Part shown: positions 28,169 through 37,728 of the stretch, piece after piece | Position numbering within the stretch: position 1 is the stretch's first letter | How the letters are laid out: every line of letters begins with the position of its first letter | Notes under the pieces: model-generated | The model's input: only the letters and a program-made list of their open reading frames with translations | The model's database searches: none | Told to the model about the DNA's origin: nothing | Assembly (NCBI RefSeq): GCF_017354945.1 | Contig: NZ_CP071503.1 | Location: 3,844,001 to 3,908,000, forward strand | Length of the DNA: 64,000 nt | Origin: Shewanella avicenniae | Lineage (GTDB): Bacteria > Pseudomonadota > Gammaproteobacteria > Enterobacterales > Shewanellaceae | Reading direction: 5' to 3' | Translations under genes and position numbers: made by a program

Positions 28169-28831
28169 ATGAACGCTGCCCCAATAACTGTTGGTATTTT
28201 TCTCTATCCTGGCATGACGATGCTCGATGCTTATGCACCGCTGCAAATGCTGGCATTTGCCCAAGGTATCGAATGTTTTACCTTTGCCAAAACCGCCCTG
28301 CCACTGCCATGTGATGCTGGGGTAGATCTGCTCCCGAATTACAGTTTTGCAGATTGTCCTTCAATGGATATTCTTCTGGTCGCTGGCGGTGGCAACCCGT
28401 ATCAAGCCATGCAGGATGAAACCACTTTGGCCTTTTTGCGCCAAGTGGGCAGCCAAGCACAATACATTACCTCGGTATGCACCGGCGCGTTGATCTTGGC
28501 CAGTGCCGGTTTGCTCAATGGCTATCAAACCACCTGCCATTGGGCCTACAAAGAGGTATTTAAACGCTTTGAACAGGTGGAAGTGGTGGATCAACGAGTG
28601 GTGATTGATCGCAATCATATCAGCGGAGGGGGCATTACTGCTGGGTTGGATTTTACACTGACACTGGTTGCCAAACTGCAAGGCGCCGCTGCCGCCCAAG
28701 TGCTGCAACTGCTACTAGAGTACGATCCACAGCCACCGTTTGATTGTGGTAACCCACGCTCAGCTGCACCTGAACTCGTCGCTGGCGTACAAGCTGAAGT
28801 GCACAAGTTAGCCGCAGAGCTATTTGCTTAA
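28169..28831 (+). CDS. DJ-1/PfpI-family protein, isonitrile hydratase-like
   Basis: 220 residues of the DJ-1/PfpI glutamine-amidotransferase fold, in the branch that includes isonitrile hydratase (InhA) and GATase1-type AraC partners. Motifs: GIFLYPGMTMLDAYAPLQMLAF with the conserved acid (D/E), DILLVAGGG, and the nucleophile elbow TSVCTGALILASAGLLNG with Cys, then TCHW and ISGGGITAGLDFTL. No DNA-binding domain. Two adjacent ATGs (28166, 28169) follow AGGAG; the second has better spacing. Likely regulated by the divergent TetR protein. Confidence 0.85.
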   Translation: MNAAPITVGIFLYPGMTMLDAYAPLQMLAFAQGIECFTFAKTALPLPCDAGVDLLPNYSFADCPSMDILLVAGGGNPYQAMQDETTLAFLRQVGSQAQYITSVCTGALILASAGLLNGYQTTCHWAYKEVFKRFEQVEVVDQRVVIDRNHISGGGITAGLDFTLTLVAKLQGAAAAQVLQLLLEYDPQPPFDCGNPRSAAPELVAGVQAEVHKLAAELFA

Positions 28832-29139
28832 GGTAGTAACACCGAAATCGCCGTTTACCCGTTATAGCAAAGGCGGTTTTGGCACAATTTCAGCGCCTAA
28901 ACTGTGGGTGTATTTGTCGGGCAGTCCAAGAATTTTCTTGAAGATACCGATTTCAATCGGCAACGATACCCCACTTCCAAATGTTGTGGATAAAATCCAC
29001 AACATTCCAAATAGTTCCTATCACTTACCCCAATATTTCCTTTTTGAACAAAGACTCACAAAACCCCAGCAAACCGATTTACCTCTAATAGAGTATCATC
29101 AAAAATGCTGCTTTATTGCACAATCATGGAAGCATCATC
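28832..29139. other. Spacer with two palindromes
   Basis: 308 bases without a gene. It holds CCGATT-TC-AATCGG at 28947-28960 and a perfect 27-bp inverted repeat at 28980-29006. No T-tract follows either. The sequence is AT-rich from 29030 on, where the promoter of the next gene probably lies. Confidence 0.5.
28980..29006. repeat. Perfect 27-bp inverted repeat
   Basis: AATGTTGTGGAT, AAA, ATCCACAACATT: 12-bp arms without mismatch. It is 134 bp upstream of the next start codon. Without a U-run it is more likely an operator or a stable RNA hairpin than a terminator. Confidence 0.55.
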
Positions 29140-29979
29140 ATGACCAACACATGGAAATTACTCACACCATTGTTAGCGGGCGTAGCTGCAAGCACGCCAC
29201 TGCTAAGTTCGGCCTGCGAGCCCGTGCCACAATTGGTAATGGATACCGTACAAGCTAAACATATCAGCTTAATTGGCGAATCCCACGGCACCAAGGAAAC
29301 CCCGCAAGCCTTTTATAATCTGGTGTGCAACGTGTTGGAAAAGGCACCGAATGAACCGCTGACCGTCGGTTTTGAACTCTCAGCCATAAAAGACATAGAA
29401 CTGACCGACCAAGCATCGCTGGATAGCTGGTTAACGGCCGATGATGAATGGGTGGCACCGCACGATGGCCGCAGCAGCGAAGCCATGTATCAGTTACTGA
29501 AACGTATGGTACAAACTAAACAAATCCACCCAAACTTGTCCATTTTGCTATTCAACGAGCCAACGGGGAACCGTGATAAGTTAATGGCAAATAACATCAT
29601 TTCTGCGTATCACGGTCAAAAAATGTTACTACTCGCGGGTAACTTTCATACCCAACTCAAACAGACCGACAATCCAGATTTTGCCAACGCTCCAGCGCCC
29701 ATGGGATCATATATTTTTACCCAATATCCACAGCAAACCACTAGCATCGTCATCTCTTACGGTGGTGGTACTCAATGGGCTTGGGGCGATGAAGGTAAAG
29801 GCGTTTATTCAGTAGGGAAAAGCAAATTAACGCAACCGCTTCAAGCTCGAATACTTAACGCGGCAGAAGCAGCTCGAACCGGCTATGACATGGCGTGGAA
29901 TGTCGGCGAAGTCCATGCATCTTATCCACACATTCACACGGAAGCTGATGACTCGGCGCGGATGCCAACAAAGGGCTAA
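29140..29979 (+). CDS. Secreted protein with a GESHGT motif (EreA/ChaN/TraB-like candidate)
   Basis: 279 residues with a signal peptide (MTNTWKLLTPLLAGVAASTPLLSSA|C). The mature domain starts with KHISLIGESHGTKETPQAFYNLV, and a later LLLAGNFHTQLKQ has the second conserved His. This GESHGT...GNFHT pair is shared by erythromycin esterase-like, ChaN and TraB/Tiki families, which use Glu/His pairs for metal or esterase chemistry. I cannot say which family it belongs to. It contains a single Cys after the signal, in SSACEP. ATG 29140 follows GGAAG. Confidence 0.6.
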   Translation: MTNTWKLLTPLLAGVAASTPLLSSACEPVPQLVMDTVQAKHISLIGESHGTKETPQAFYNLVCNVLEKAPNEPLTVGFELSAIKDIELTDQASLDSWLTADDEWVAPHDGRSSEAMYQLLKRMVQTKQIHPNLSILLFNEPTGNRDKLMANNIISAYHGQKMLLLAGNFHTQLKQTDNPDFANAPAPMGSYIFTQYPQQTTSIVISYGGGTQWAWGDEGKGVYSVGKSKLTQPLQARILNAAEAARTGYDMAWNVGEVHASYPHIHTEADDSARMPTKG

Positions 29980-30094
29980 CTCAGTCACTGCTGCCAAAAT
30001 GATTGGAGCGGCAACGGTCGCTCACCCTGCTGATTGTCGATTTTGCCAATCGGCAACGCATTTAGCGTAGTTAGTTGCCGCTACGGTACTTGGG

Positions 30095-30760
30095 TTAGTT
30101 GGCTTGTATAGTCAACGGTTGCTGAGAAATCGAAGTAATCATCACCCCAAGATAGCGACCATCTTGTTGCTTAATCATGAGCGTACCGCCTCTCGATAAT
30201 TTTTTAAATTCTGGGGTGGCTGAGAGACTGTCGAGCGCATCGGCCAGTTGCACTTGATCATTGTCTACCGACTCCAGAATCAAGCCGCACAATTTATTGG
30301 AACACTGAAACTCCCGTTGCAACAGTTCACCATGTTGATTGAAATAATCGTTAACACCATCCTGTAACCCAGCCTTTTTGGTCACGGCGTATTGCTCAGT
30401 CAGTTGCTGATCCAGATTGGTAATCAGCTGTTCTAATTGGGTGGCAGACATCTGGCTAAGCGCTTTTGCGCGTAAGGCATCGTTGCCTTGGCCGTTATCG
30501 GTAAGCAGCTCATCCAACGATTCAACGGCTTCTGGTGCTTGTTCGGGTTTATTCGCGACGACAGAGGCCGTTGATGCAGCAGCAACAGGAGCAGCACTTG
30601 GCTGGGGCGCAATAGCCGGAGCTGCGGCTGCGGGCGTCATCTCCGCGGCTACAGGTGCAGCAGGGAGAGACGCGTTAGTTGCTGTAGAGGTCATGCGACC
30701 TAGAAATAGCCCCACGAGCAACACTACCACCACAATAACGGCTAATAAGGCTTTATTCAT
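30095..30760 (-). CDS. Membrane-anchored Ala/Pro-rich protein, unknown function
   Basis: 221 residues: N-terminal membrane anchor (LLAVIVVVVLLVGLFLG), a 55-residue low-complexity Ala/Pro linker, then a soluble helical domain with Cys pair CSNKLCG (about residues 155-160). The architecture resembles the EP-repeat protein at 8607-9389 (anchor, stiff linker, small domain), but the C-terminal domains are not alike. No family recognised. The start is the only ATG before the anchor. Confidence 0.65.
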   Translation of the reverse strand: MNKALLAVIVVVVLLVGLFLGRMTSTATNASLPAAPVAAEMTPAAAAPAIAPQPSAAPVAAASTASVVANKPEQAPEAVESLDELLTDNGQGNDALRAKALSQMSATQLEQLITNLDQQLTEQYAVTKKAGLQDGVNDYFNQHGELLQREFQCSNKLCGLILESVDNDQVQLADALDSLSATPEFKKLSRGGTLMIKQQDGRYLGVMITSISQQPLTIQAN

Positions 30761-31226
30761 CTGACATCCATTTGATTCAACGGCGGTTTATCTTTTTTGT
30801 AGCACTAATGAACTCCAATGAGTAGTGCTTTTTATGACCAATAGCAAGTAAAGCAGTATACATCTCATTGTAATCCAACCATTTTTGCTAGCGCTCCCTA
30901 TCACGACATTCTTGGATTGGCGAGTTATTTCGCCGAGAAAAATAGCGTACATTTGTGACAACCAGCAAAAATTAATACGAAAAATCAGCCTGATAGACAA
31001 AAAAGCTAGACGCACAATGAGTGAGTTACAACAATACTTATCATCAAGCCAACCTGCTAATTAGCACCTCGTCATGAGCTGAATAATAGGCTGAACAGTT
31101 TTGTTGCAAAATATTGTTCAGGCGCCTTAAGTAACAGCTGAAGGGCACGACTTGTTCGTCTTTGTTGCTGTTGTTTGCCACCGACCGATGTAGCTAGCAC
31201 TTTATTGCAATATGTAAAGGACGCAT
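30761..31226. other. Spacer upstream of the globin-coupled HD-GYP gene
   Basis: 466 bases between divergent genes. It contains a + strand hairpin AGCACTA/TAGTGCT followed by T5 (30801-30833); an imperfect hairpin TGAACA...TGTTCA about 31090-31120 with inner TTTTG/CAAAA arms; and AACAGC...GCTGTT at about 31131-31170. The later structures lie in the likely 5' leader of the HD-GYP gene. I see no match to a c-di-GMP riboswitch. Confidence 0.45.
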
Positions 31227-32333
31227 ATGGATTACAAATTTGAGCAATGGAAGACCTATCTTGCCATCGATGACCACACCATCAGCACCCTGCAACAAAA
31301 CTATTGGATTATCGAACAACATATCGATGAGATCGTTGACAAGCTCTACGACAAACTGACCTCTTTTGAGGGCACAAAACTGTTTTACGAACAGCCAGAA
31401 GCCATGATGCGTGCCAAACAACATCAAAAGCGCTACTGGAAAGAGTATGTTTTTAAAGGCAATTTAGACCAGAGTTATATCGACACCAGTAAGCGTATTG
31501 GTAGAACCCACCATAAGATTGGCGTTGATATGCATTTTTATACCGGTGCCTATAACATCATGATGCGCCATCTGGTACGTAAAGTACGCGAAGCTCTAGG
31601 CGACGATATCGAGCAAGAATTTCAATACTTGTCGGCACTGAATAAAGTCATCTTTATGGACATGGGGCTAACGACATCTGTCTATTACAACTCTGTTGCA
31701 AGTAACTTAGAAAAGCTAGCAACCGAACTCAATATGGCACTGGCTCGCGCTGGGGAATTTCGCGATAACGAAACAGGGCAACATATTCATCGTATGAGCC
31801 GTATGAGCGCTGAACTGGCAAAATGCATCGGCAAAGATAGCCAATGGTGCAACATGATCCTGCTCGCCAGCCCCTTACACGATGTCGGCAAGATTGGCAT
31901 TCCAGATAATGTGCTGTTAAAACCAGGCAAACTGACAGAGCAAGAGTGGGTCTGCATGAAATCCCACCCTCAGATTGGTGGCGAGATTGTGCCACAAAAC
32001 AATACCGAAGTGATTCAGATGGCACGCCGCATTGCCCTTACCCATCATGAACGCTGGGATGGCACGGGTTATCCGCTTGGGCTGTCTGGCGAGGCGATTC
32101 CGTTAGAAGGTCGAATTGCGGCAGTATGTGACGTGTTTGATGCGCTGTTGTCGGTAAGACCCTACAAAGCCGCTTGGTCTGTCGAAGACGCCGCAAACTA
32201 CCTCAAACAAAACAGTGGTCAACACTTTGATCCTGAGTTAGTTGAGATATTTCTGGCGAATCTGCCACGAATGATGGAAATTCAGCATCAGTTTAAGGAC
32301 GCAGATGAGGTAGATGAGTTCAACTTTGCCTAA
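31227..32333 (+). CDS. Globin-coupled HD-GYP c-di-GMP phosphodiesterase
   Basis: 368 residues fusing a heme globin sensor to an HD-GYP domain. The globin part (1-165) has the likely distal Tyr in NYW (Y26) and the proximal His in RIGRTHHKIGVD (H95). A short linker (about 165-185) leads to HD-GYP: HDVGKIGIPD (H218-D219) and HHERWDGTGYPLG (GYP 281-283). Members hydrolyse c-di-GMP, and the globin would gate this by O2 or NO. Most described globin-coupled sensors carry GGDEF outputs; HD-GYP ones are fewer. AAAGGA precedes the start. It stands alone with a long leader and its own terminator. Confidence 0.93.
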   Translation: MDYKFEQWKTYLAIDDHTISTLQQNYWIIEQHIDEIVDKLYDKLTSFEGTKLFYEQPEAMMRAKQHQKRYWKEYVFKGNLDQSYIDTSKRIGRTHHKIGVDMHFYTGAYNIMMRHLVRKVREALGDDIEQEFQYLSALNKVIFMDMGLTTSVYYNSVASNLEKLATELNMALARAGEFRDNETGQHIHRMSRMSAELAKCIGKDSQWCNMILLASPLHDVGKIGIPDNVLLKPGKLTEQEWVCMKSHPQIGGEIVPQNNTEVIQMARRIALTHHERWDGTGYPLGLSGEAIPLEGRIAAVCDVFDALLSVRPYKAAWSVEDAANYLKQNSGQHFDPELVEIFLANLPRMMEIQHQFKDADEVDEFNFA

Positions 32334-32393
32334 CGTGTCGCAAGAGCGTGAGCTGATTCCCTATAGAACCCAATAGCGAGCCAACCTCATTAG

Positions 32394-32422
32394 AAAAAAT
32401 CCAAACTCAAGTTTGGATTTTT
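32394..32422. terminator. Intrinsic terminator after the HD-GYP gene
   Basis: AAATCCAAACT and AGTTTGGATTT form an 11-bp stem with a two-base loop (32397-32420), followed by T-rich sequence; A-rich on the other side, so usable both ways. Confidence 0.88.
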
Positions 32423-32483
32423 CATTTACATCCCCATGATATCAATGCCACTATCGGACTATCGACTTCCAAAAGGATCCTGA

Positions 32484-32819
32484 ATGTTAAGCGTTTATGA
32501 AATGGAGCAACTGCTAAAGGTATTAGATGCCAATGCCGAAAAGGGGCTAAGCCTCGCGCAACTTGCTGCCACGACTGACATTCCCGTTTCTCGTCTGCAA
32601 CAATTCACCAAAGCGCACCGCGAATACTTTGTGATTATGCCCGACAGTGACAGCTACCAACTTAACCGTTTTGGTCAGCTCAAAGGCAATATCGACGCCA
32701 TGCTGCGTCACTATCAACAACGGCAAACCAAAAAGAAAACCAAACCGAGCAGCTGGATTTGGCTCGCAGTGATTTTTACCACCAGCATGACCTTGTTTAC
32801 CGCACTGCATAACCAGTAG
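32484..32819 (+). CDS. Small protein with HTH-like N-terminus and C-terminal membrane anchor
   Basis: 111 residues. The first 60 look like a winged helix-turn-helix (MEQLLKVLDANAEKGLSLAQLAATTDIPVSRLQQFTKAH), the last 22 (WIWLAVIFTTSMTLFTAL) a tail anchor after a basic KKKTKP stretch. This arrangement could make a membrane-tethered regulator, but I recognise no family. A + strand terminator precedes it, so it is transcribed alone. Confidence 0.6.
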   Translation: MLSVYEMEQLLKVLDANAEKGLSLAQLAATTDIPVSRLQQFTKAHREYFVIMPDSDSYQLNRFGQLKGNIDAMLRHYQQRQTKKKTKPSSWIWLAVIFTTSMTLFTALHNQ

Positions 32820-32852
32820 CCACGATGTTAGACGCGCATGTTAGCCAATGAA

Positions 32853-32879
32853 AAAAGCAGCTCAATGAGCTGCTTTTCT
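32853..32879. terminator. Bidirectional terminator between convergent genes
   Basis: AAGCAGCTC (32855-32863), AAT, GAGCTGCTT (32867-32875), with A6 before and T4 after. It serves both the small HTH-like gene and the aminotransferase gene. Confidence 0.88.
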
Positions 32880-32899
32880 GTTTGAGCGGAGCGAGTGAA

Positions 32900-34030
32900 T
32901 TAGCCGAGCACTTCTTCCAAGGCGCGCAAACACAAGGCAACATTCTCACGACGGGCGCCGTAACCCATCAAGCCGATACGCCATGCTTTGCCAGCTAAGT
33001 CACCAAGGCCTGCACCGATTTCAAGGTTGTAGTCATTCAGCAAGCGACTGCGCACCGCTACATCGTCCACGCCTTCAGGAATATAGACAGCATTCAGTTG
33101 CGGCAAGCGTGACGCTTCAGCCACTACAAACTTGATGCCGAATTTTTCTAAGCCCGCTTTTAGCAGTTGGTGCATCTGGCTATGGCGTTGCCATGCGTTT
33201 TCTAAGCCTTCATCGGCCAATTTGCGCAGTGACTCGTGCAGGGCGTATAAAGCGTTGACGGGTGCAGTGTGGTGATAGCTACGTTTGCCGTTGCCACTCC
33301 AATAACCCATCACCAACGATTGGTCAAGGAACCAGCTTTGTACAGGGGTTTTGCGCGCTTTCAGTTTCTCAACTGCCGCATCAGAGAACGACACTGGCGA
33401 TAAACCCGGCACGCAGGATAAACATTTTTGGCTGCCAGAATAGATGGCATCAATGCCCCACTCGTCCACCAGCAGTTCAACACCGCCGAGGGAGGTCACT
33501 GCATCGACAATACTGAGGCAACCGTATTTTTTCGCCAGCGCACACAGGGTTTTGGCATCTGACAGCGCACCGGTTGAGGTTTCTGCGTGTACAAAGGCGA
33601 GGAATTTGGCATCTGGGTTGGCTTCGAGTGCTTGCTGCACGTCTTCGACATTCACAGGCTCGCCCCACGGGGTATCAACCACCACGGCAACACCGCCAAT
33701 GCGTTCAACGTTTTGGCGCATACGCTCACCAAACACACCGTTGCGACACACAATCACTTTCTCACCGGGCTCGACCAAGTTAACAAAGCAGGTTTCCATC
33801 CCCGCACTGCCGGGCGCAGATACCGCAATGGTCATCTGGTTTTGGGTTTGAAATGCATATTGGATCAGCGCTTTTAGCTCATCCATCATACCGATAAACA
33901 GCGGGTCAAGGTGACCGACAGTTGGACGTGATTGCGCTGCAAGCACTTCAGGATAGATGTCTGAAGGGCCGGGTCCCATCAAAATACGACGAGGTGGATT
34001 AAACGCGTTAGTTTGCGGTGCGGCAATCAT
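32900..34030 (-). CDS. Class V aminotransferase (alanine-glyoxylate/serine-pyruvate type)
   Basis: 376-residue PLP enzyme of the AGXT/serine-pyruvate aminotransferase family. MGPGPSDIYPEVLAAQSRPTVGHLDPLF begins the domain; AETSTGALSD, SIVDAVTSLGGVEL (Asp) and SGSQKCLSCVPGL with the PLP-binding Lys are all present. Probably interconverts glyoxylate with Ala or Ser; the exact pair cannot be read. ATG 34030 follows AAGGAGA; an upstream ATG at 34096 adds 22 residues without homology. It lies upstream of, and is transcribed in the same direction as, nothing else in the ilv block. Confidence 0.9.
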   Translation of the reverse strand: MIAAPQTNAFNPPRRILMGPGPSDIYPEVLAAQSRPTVGHLDPLFIGMMDELKALIQYAFQTQNQMTIAVSAPGSAGMETCFVNLVEPGEKVIVCRNGVFGERMRQNVERIGGVAVVVDTPWGEPVNVEDVQQALEANPDAKFLAFVHAETSTGALSDAKTLCALAKKYGCLSIVDAVTSLGGVELLVDEWGIDAIYSGSQKCLSCVPGLSPVSFSDAAVEKLKARKTPVQSWFLDQSLVMGYWSGNGKRSYHHTAPVNALYALHESLRKLADEGLENAWQRHSQMHQLLKAGLEKFGIKFVVAEASRLPQLNAVYIPEGVDDVAVRSRLLNDYNLEIGAGLGDLAGKAWRIGLMGYGARRENVALCLRALEEVLG

Positions 34031-34184
34031 GCTGGGTCTCCTTGCTGCGTTATCGATACGAATGCTCATACGTGAGCGAAAAACTGAATTGACCATATCA
34101 CAGATAGCTAATTAGCTCTGCTCGGCTTTTGGCTAACGCTGCACTTCTATTGGCAATGACAGCGTGCAGAAAATTAATCCCCCA

Positions 34185-34241
34185 CGCCGGCGATAACCGC
34201 TCGCGGGGGAGATAGAGCGCACCATTTATGGGGCGCTATTT
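34185..34241. other. Two stem-loops after ilvA
   Basis: CCCCCGCG...GTGGGGG and AGCGCACCAT/ATGGGGCGCT form two GC-rich hairpins in the 233-base gap downstream of ilvA. The first is followed on the leftward strand by ATTAATTTT, a weak U tract. They probably end or protect the ilv operon mRNA. Confidence 0.5.
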
Positions 34242-34263
34242 ACGTGCAGTTACTTGTGTGCAG

Positions 34264-35814
34264 CTACTTATGTGCTAGGAACAGCTGATACGCAGGACTG
34301 TTGGTTTCGTCTTGATAACCAAAGCCGAGCTCGTCCAAGAAGGTGGCAAATGCGGCATCATCCGCCGCAGGCACTTCAAAGCCCGCCAGCACTTGGCCAA
34401 AGGCCGCGCCGTGGTTGCGATAGTGGAACAAACTGATATTCCACTTGCTTTGCAGTGTTTGCAGGAACTTCAGCAAGGCACCGGGATGCTCAGGAAACTC
34501 AAAGCTAAACAAACGTTCTTGCAGCGCCTCTGGTGGTAAGCCACCGACCATATAACGCACGTGCAATTTCGCGGTTTCATCTTCGGTAAGATCCTGCACA
34601 GCAAAGCCATTGCCCACTAAAGAACTAACTAATTCATCTAACTCTGGCTGACCTTGGTTGACCCGAATTCCGGCAAACACCACGGCGCGATCGCGGCCGC
34701 TAAAGCGGTAGTTAAACTCGGTAATTGAACGCTTGCCAAGGGTTTCGCAAAACTGCAAAAACGCGCCAGGACGTTCAGGAATCGTCACTGCCAATACCGC
34801 TTCTTTGTGTTCGCCGAGTTCGCAGCGCTCTGATACATAACGCAAACTGTGAAAGTTCACGTTGGCACCACTGAGAATGGCCGCCACTTTACGCTCTTCG
34901 CCTTGATGCTGGCTCATGTACTTTTTCAAGCCAGCAAGTGACAACGCACCTGCAGGTTCAGCAATCGCACGAGTATCTTCAAAAATATCTTTGATAGCAG
35001 CGCAGATTTCATCGGAGGTCACGGTAATGACTTCATCAACATAGTCTTTAGCCAACCGAAACGGTTCAGCGCCGATGCGTTTTACCGCCACGCCGTCAGC
35101 AAATAAGCCCACTTGTTCGAGCGTGACCGCTTCACCGGCTTCCATCGCCGCTTTTAAACAGGCAGCGTCGACCGGCTCCACCCCAACAATGGTGACTTCC
35201 GGCTTCACCGCTTTGTAGTAGGCTGCGATGCCAGCAATCAAACCACCACCACCCACAGGCACAAACACCACATCCAGATCGCGCTGCTGTTGCAACATCT
35301 CTTGGGCAATGGTGCCTTGACCAGCGATCACCGCTTCATCGTCAAACGGCGCGATATAGACACGGCCTTCATCACGTGCCAGCGACATGGCGTATTCATT
35401 CGCTTGGTCAAACGCTTGGCCGTGCAACACCACATTGCCGCCGAGGCGACGTACCGCATCGACTTTAATATCTGGCGTGGTGCTTGGCATTACAATCACC
35501 GCGCTGATGCCGCGGCTGGCCGCCGATAACGCCACCCCTTGTGCGTGGTTACCGGCCGAGGCACACACCACACCGCAGGCAGCTTCTTCAGCGCTTAACT
35601 CGGCAATGCGATTGTAAGCACCGCGCAGTTTGAACGAGTGCACTGGCTGCATATCTTCCCGCTTGAGGAACACATCGCAGCCGAGCCGTGCCGACAGTTT
35701 TTTGAGGTTAGACAGCGGCGTCACCTTCGCAACGTCATAGACGCTAGACAGCAAAATCCGCTGTAGATAGTAGTTGGCCAGTGACAGTTGCGACTGGGAC
35801 GCGAGCGCTAACAT
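34264..35814 (-). CDS. ilvA: IlvA, biosynthetic threonine ammonia-lyase
   Basis: Converts threonine to 2-oxobutanoate, first step of isoleucine synthesis; feedback-inhibited by isoleucine. 516 residues: the PLP catalytic domain has SFKLRGAYN with the PLP Lys, ASAGNHAQGVALSA, and the glycine-rich phosphate loop VPVGGGGLIAG. The C-terminal 190 residues carry two ACT-like regulatory domains (TIPERPGAFLQF and FEFPEHPGALLKFL). Last gene of the ilvGMDA operon, starting one base after the ilvD stop with its GGAGG inside ilvD. Confidence 0.97.
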   Translation of the reverse strand: MLALASQSQLSLANYYLQRILLSSVYDVAKVTPLSNLKKLSARLGCDVFLKREDMQPVHSFKLRGAYNRIAELSAEEAACGVVCASAGNHAQGVALSAASRGISAVIVMPSTTPDIKVDAVRRLGGNVVLHGQAFDQANEYAMSLARDEGRVYIAPFDDEAVIAGQGTIAQEMLQQQRDLDVVFVPVGGGGLIAGIAAYYKAVKPEVTIVGVEPVDAACLKAAMEAGEAVTLEQVGLFADGVAVKRIGAEPFRLAKDYVDEVITVTSDEICAAIKDIFEDTRAIAEPAGALSLAGLKKYMSQHQGEERKVAAILSGANVNFHSLRYVSERCELGEHKEAVLAVTIPERPGAFLQFCETLGKRSITEFNYRFSGRDRAVVFAGIRVNQGQPELDELVSSLVGNGFAVQDLTEDETAKLHVRYMVGGLPPEALQERLFSFEFPEHPGALLKFLQTLQSKWNISLFHYRNHGAAFGQVLAGFEVPAADDAAFATFLDELGFGYQDETNSPAYQLFLAHK

Positions 35815-35815
35815 A

Positions 35816-37672
35816 TTAATCCTCCAACATGCTGCGATCGCGCACTGCGCCTTTATCTGCGCTAGTGGCCATTAGTGCATAGGCTTTCAATGCCATCGAC
35901 ACCGGGCGTTGACGTGAAACAGGTTTCCACGCTTGGGCGCCTTTGGCTTCCATCGCCGCGCGGCGGGCTGCCAGCTCTTCAGCGCTCACTTTCAGAGATA
36001 TACCACGGGTTGGAATATCGATTTCGATGATATCGCCAGTTTCAATCAGACCAATTTCACCGCCCGCGGCGGCTTCTGGTGACACGTGACCGATTGACAA
36101 ACCAGAGGTACCGCCAGAGAAACGGCCATCGGTGATCAGCGCACAAGCTTTACCTAAACCGCGTGATTTCAGGTAGCTGGTTGGGTACAACATCTCTTGC
36201 ATGCCAGGGCCGCCTTTCGGGCCTTCGTAGCGGATCACCACCACGTCGCCTTCTACCACTTCGCCCCCCAAAATACCTGCTACTGAATCTTCTTGGCTTT
36301 CATAAACTCGCGCTTTACCGGTGAATTTCAAAATTGATTCATCCACGCCCGCTGTTTTTACAATACAGCCGTTGGCGGCGATATTACCGAACAACACTGC
36401 CAAACCACCTTCTTGACTGAAGGCATGTTCGCGGCTGCGGATACAACCACTTTCGCGGTTATCATCCAGCGTTTCCCAACGGCAATCTTGGCTAAAGGCC
36501 ACGGTGGTTGGAATACCGGCCGGACCTGCGCGGAAGAATTCTTTCACTGCGGCATCTTCGGTCACCACCACATCATATTTAGCCAGTACATCCGCCAAAG
36601 TACCGCCGTTGGCGGCCACGTGTGGTACGTCAGTGTGCAGCAAACCGGCACGAGCTAACTCACCCAAAATACCCATCACGCCACCGGCGCGATGCACATC
36701 TTCCATATGGTACAGCGGCGTAGAAGGTGCCACTTTACACAGGTGCGGCACTTTGCGGCTCAATTGGTCGATGTTTGCCATGGTGAAATCAACTTCCGCT
36801 TCCTGCGCGGCAGCCAGCAAGTGCAGTACCGTGTTGGATGAACCGCCCATGGCGATATCCAATGTCATGGCGTTTTCAAAGGCTTTAAATGAAGCGATAT
36901 TACGTGGCAATGCACTGGCATCATCTTGTTGGTAATAACGTTTTGCCAGCTCCATCACCCTACGACCTGCTTCTAAGAACAGCTCGCGACGATCTGCATG
37001 AGTCGCCACCAGCGAGCCGTTGCCCGGCAGTGACAGCCCCAAAGCTTCGGTCAAACAGTTCATTGAGTTGGCGGTAAACATGCCTGAGCACGAACCACAG
37101 GTTGGACAAGCGCTGCGTTCAATTTTTTCACTGTCTGCATCCGATACACGGTGATCCGCCGCAGCCACCATCGCATCCACCAAATCGAGTTTGATGATCT
37201 TGTCTGACAGCTTGGTTTTACCGGCTTCCATTGGGCCGCCAGAAACAAACACTACTGGAATGTTGAGCCGCAGCGCAGCCATCAGCATTCCCGGGGTGAT
37301 TTTGTCGCAGTTAGAGATACACACCAGCGCATCGGCACAGTGGGCATTGACCATGTATTCCACGCTATCAGCAATCAGCTCGCGTGATGGCAGCGAATAC
37401 AGCATGCCGCCGTGACCCATGGCGATACCATCATCCACCGCAATGGTGTTGAACTCTTTGGCAATACCGCCCGCTTCTTCGATGGCAGATGCCACCAACG
37501 CGCCCATGTCTTTCAGGTGCACATGGCCGGGAACAAACTGAGTAAATGAGTTGGCGATGGCAATAATCGGTTTGCCGAAATCATTGTCTTTAACTCCGGT
37601 GGCACGCCACAGGGCGCGAGCTCCGGCCATATTGCGGCCTTCGGTACTGGTGGCAGAACGTAATTTCGGCAT
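35816..37672 (-). CDS. ilvD: IlvD, dihydroxy-acid dehydratase
   Basis: Fe-S enzyme for the third common step of valine and isoleucine synthesis (2,3-dihydroxy acids to 2-keto acids). 618 residues, standard length. [18 protein letters not shown] [40 protein letters not shown] and [20 protein letters not shown] are all there. Follows ilvM by 56 bases; GGAAG precedes the start. Confidence 0.98.
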   Translation of the reverse strand: MPKLRSATSTEGRNMAGARALWRATGVKDNDFGKPIIAIANSFTQFVPGHVHLKDMGALVASAIEEAGGIAKEFNTIAVDDGIAMGHGGMLYSLPSRELIADSVEYMVNAHCADALVCISNCDKITPGMLMAALRLNIPVVFVSGGPMEAGKTKLSDKIIKLDLVDAMVAAADHRVSDADSEKIERSACPTCGSCSGMFTANSMNCLTEALGLSLPGNGSLVATHADRRELFLEAGRRVMELAKRYYQQDDASALPRNIASFKAFENAMTLDIAMGGSSNTVLHLLAAAQEAEVDFTMANIDQLSRKVPHLCKVAPSTPLYHMEDVHRAGGVMGILGELARAGLLHTDVPHVAANGGTLADVLAKYDVVVTEDAAVKEFFRAGPAGIPTTVAFSQDCRWETLDDNRESGCIRSREHAFSQEGGLAVLFGNIAANGCIVKTAGVDESILKFTGKARVYESQEDSVAGILGGEVVEGDVVVIRYEGPKGGPGMQEMLYPTSYLKSRGLGKACALITDGRFSGGTSGLSIGHVSPEAAAGGEIGLIETGDIIEIDIPTRGISLKVSAEELAARRAAMEAKGAQAWKPVSRQRPVSMALKAYALMATSADKGAVRDRSMLED

Positions 37673-37728
37673 TGCTAACTTCCTTTATTTCTTAATGCGT
37701 TATCGTGATGGCGGCGTTTGCTTGCATC

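Noticed and set aside
30788..31015. 75-codon leftward frame beyond the Ala/Pro-rich protein
   Set aside because: No ribosome site, odd composition (Ile/Ser/Leu-rich), and overlaps hairpins and a probable leader.
31080..31226. c-di-GMP riboswitch in the leader of the HD-GYP gene
   Set aside because: The conserved GEMM core is not present; only generic hairpins are.
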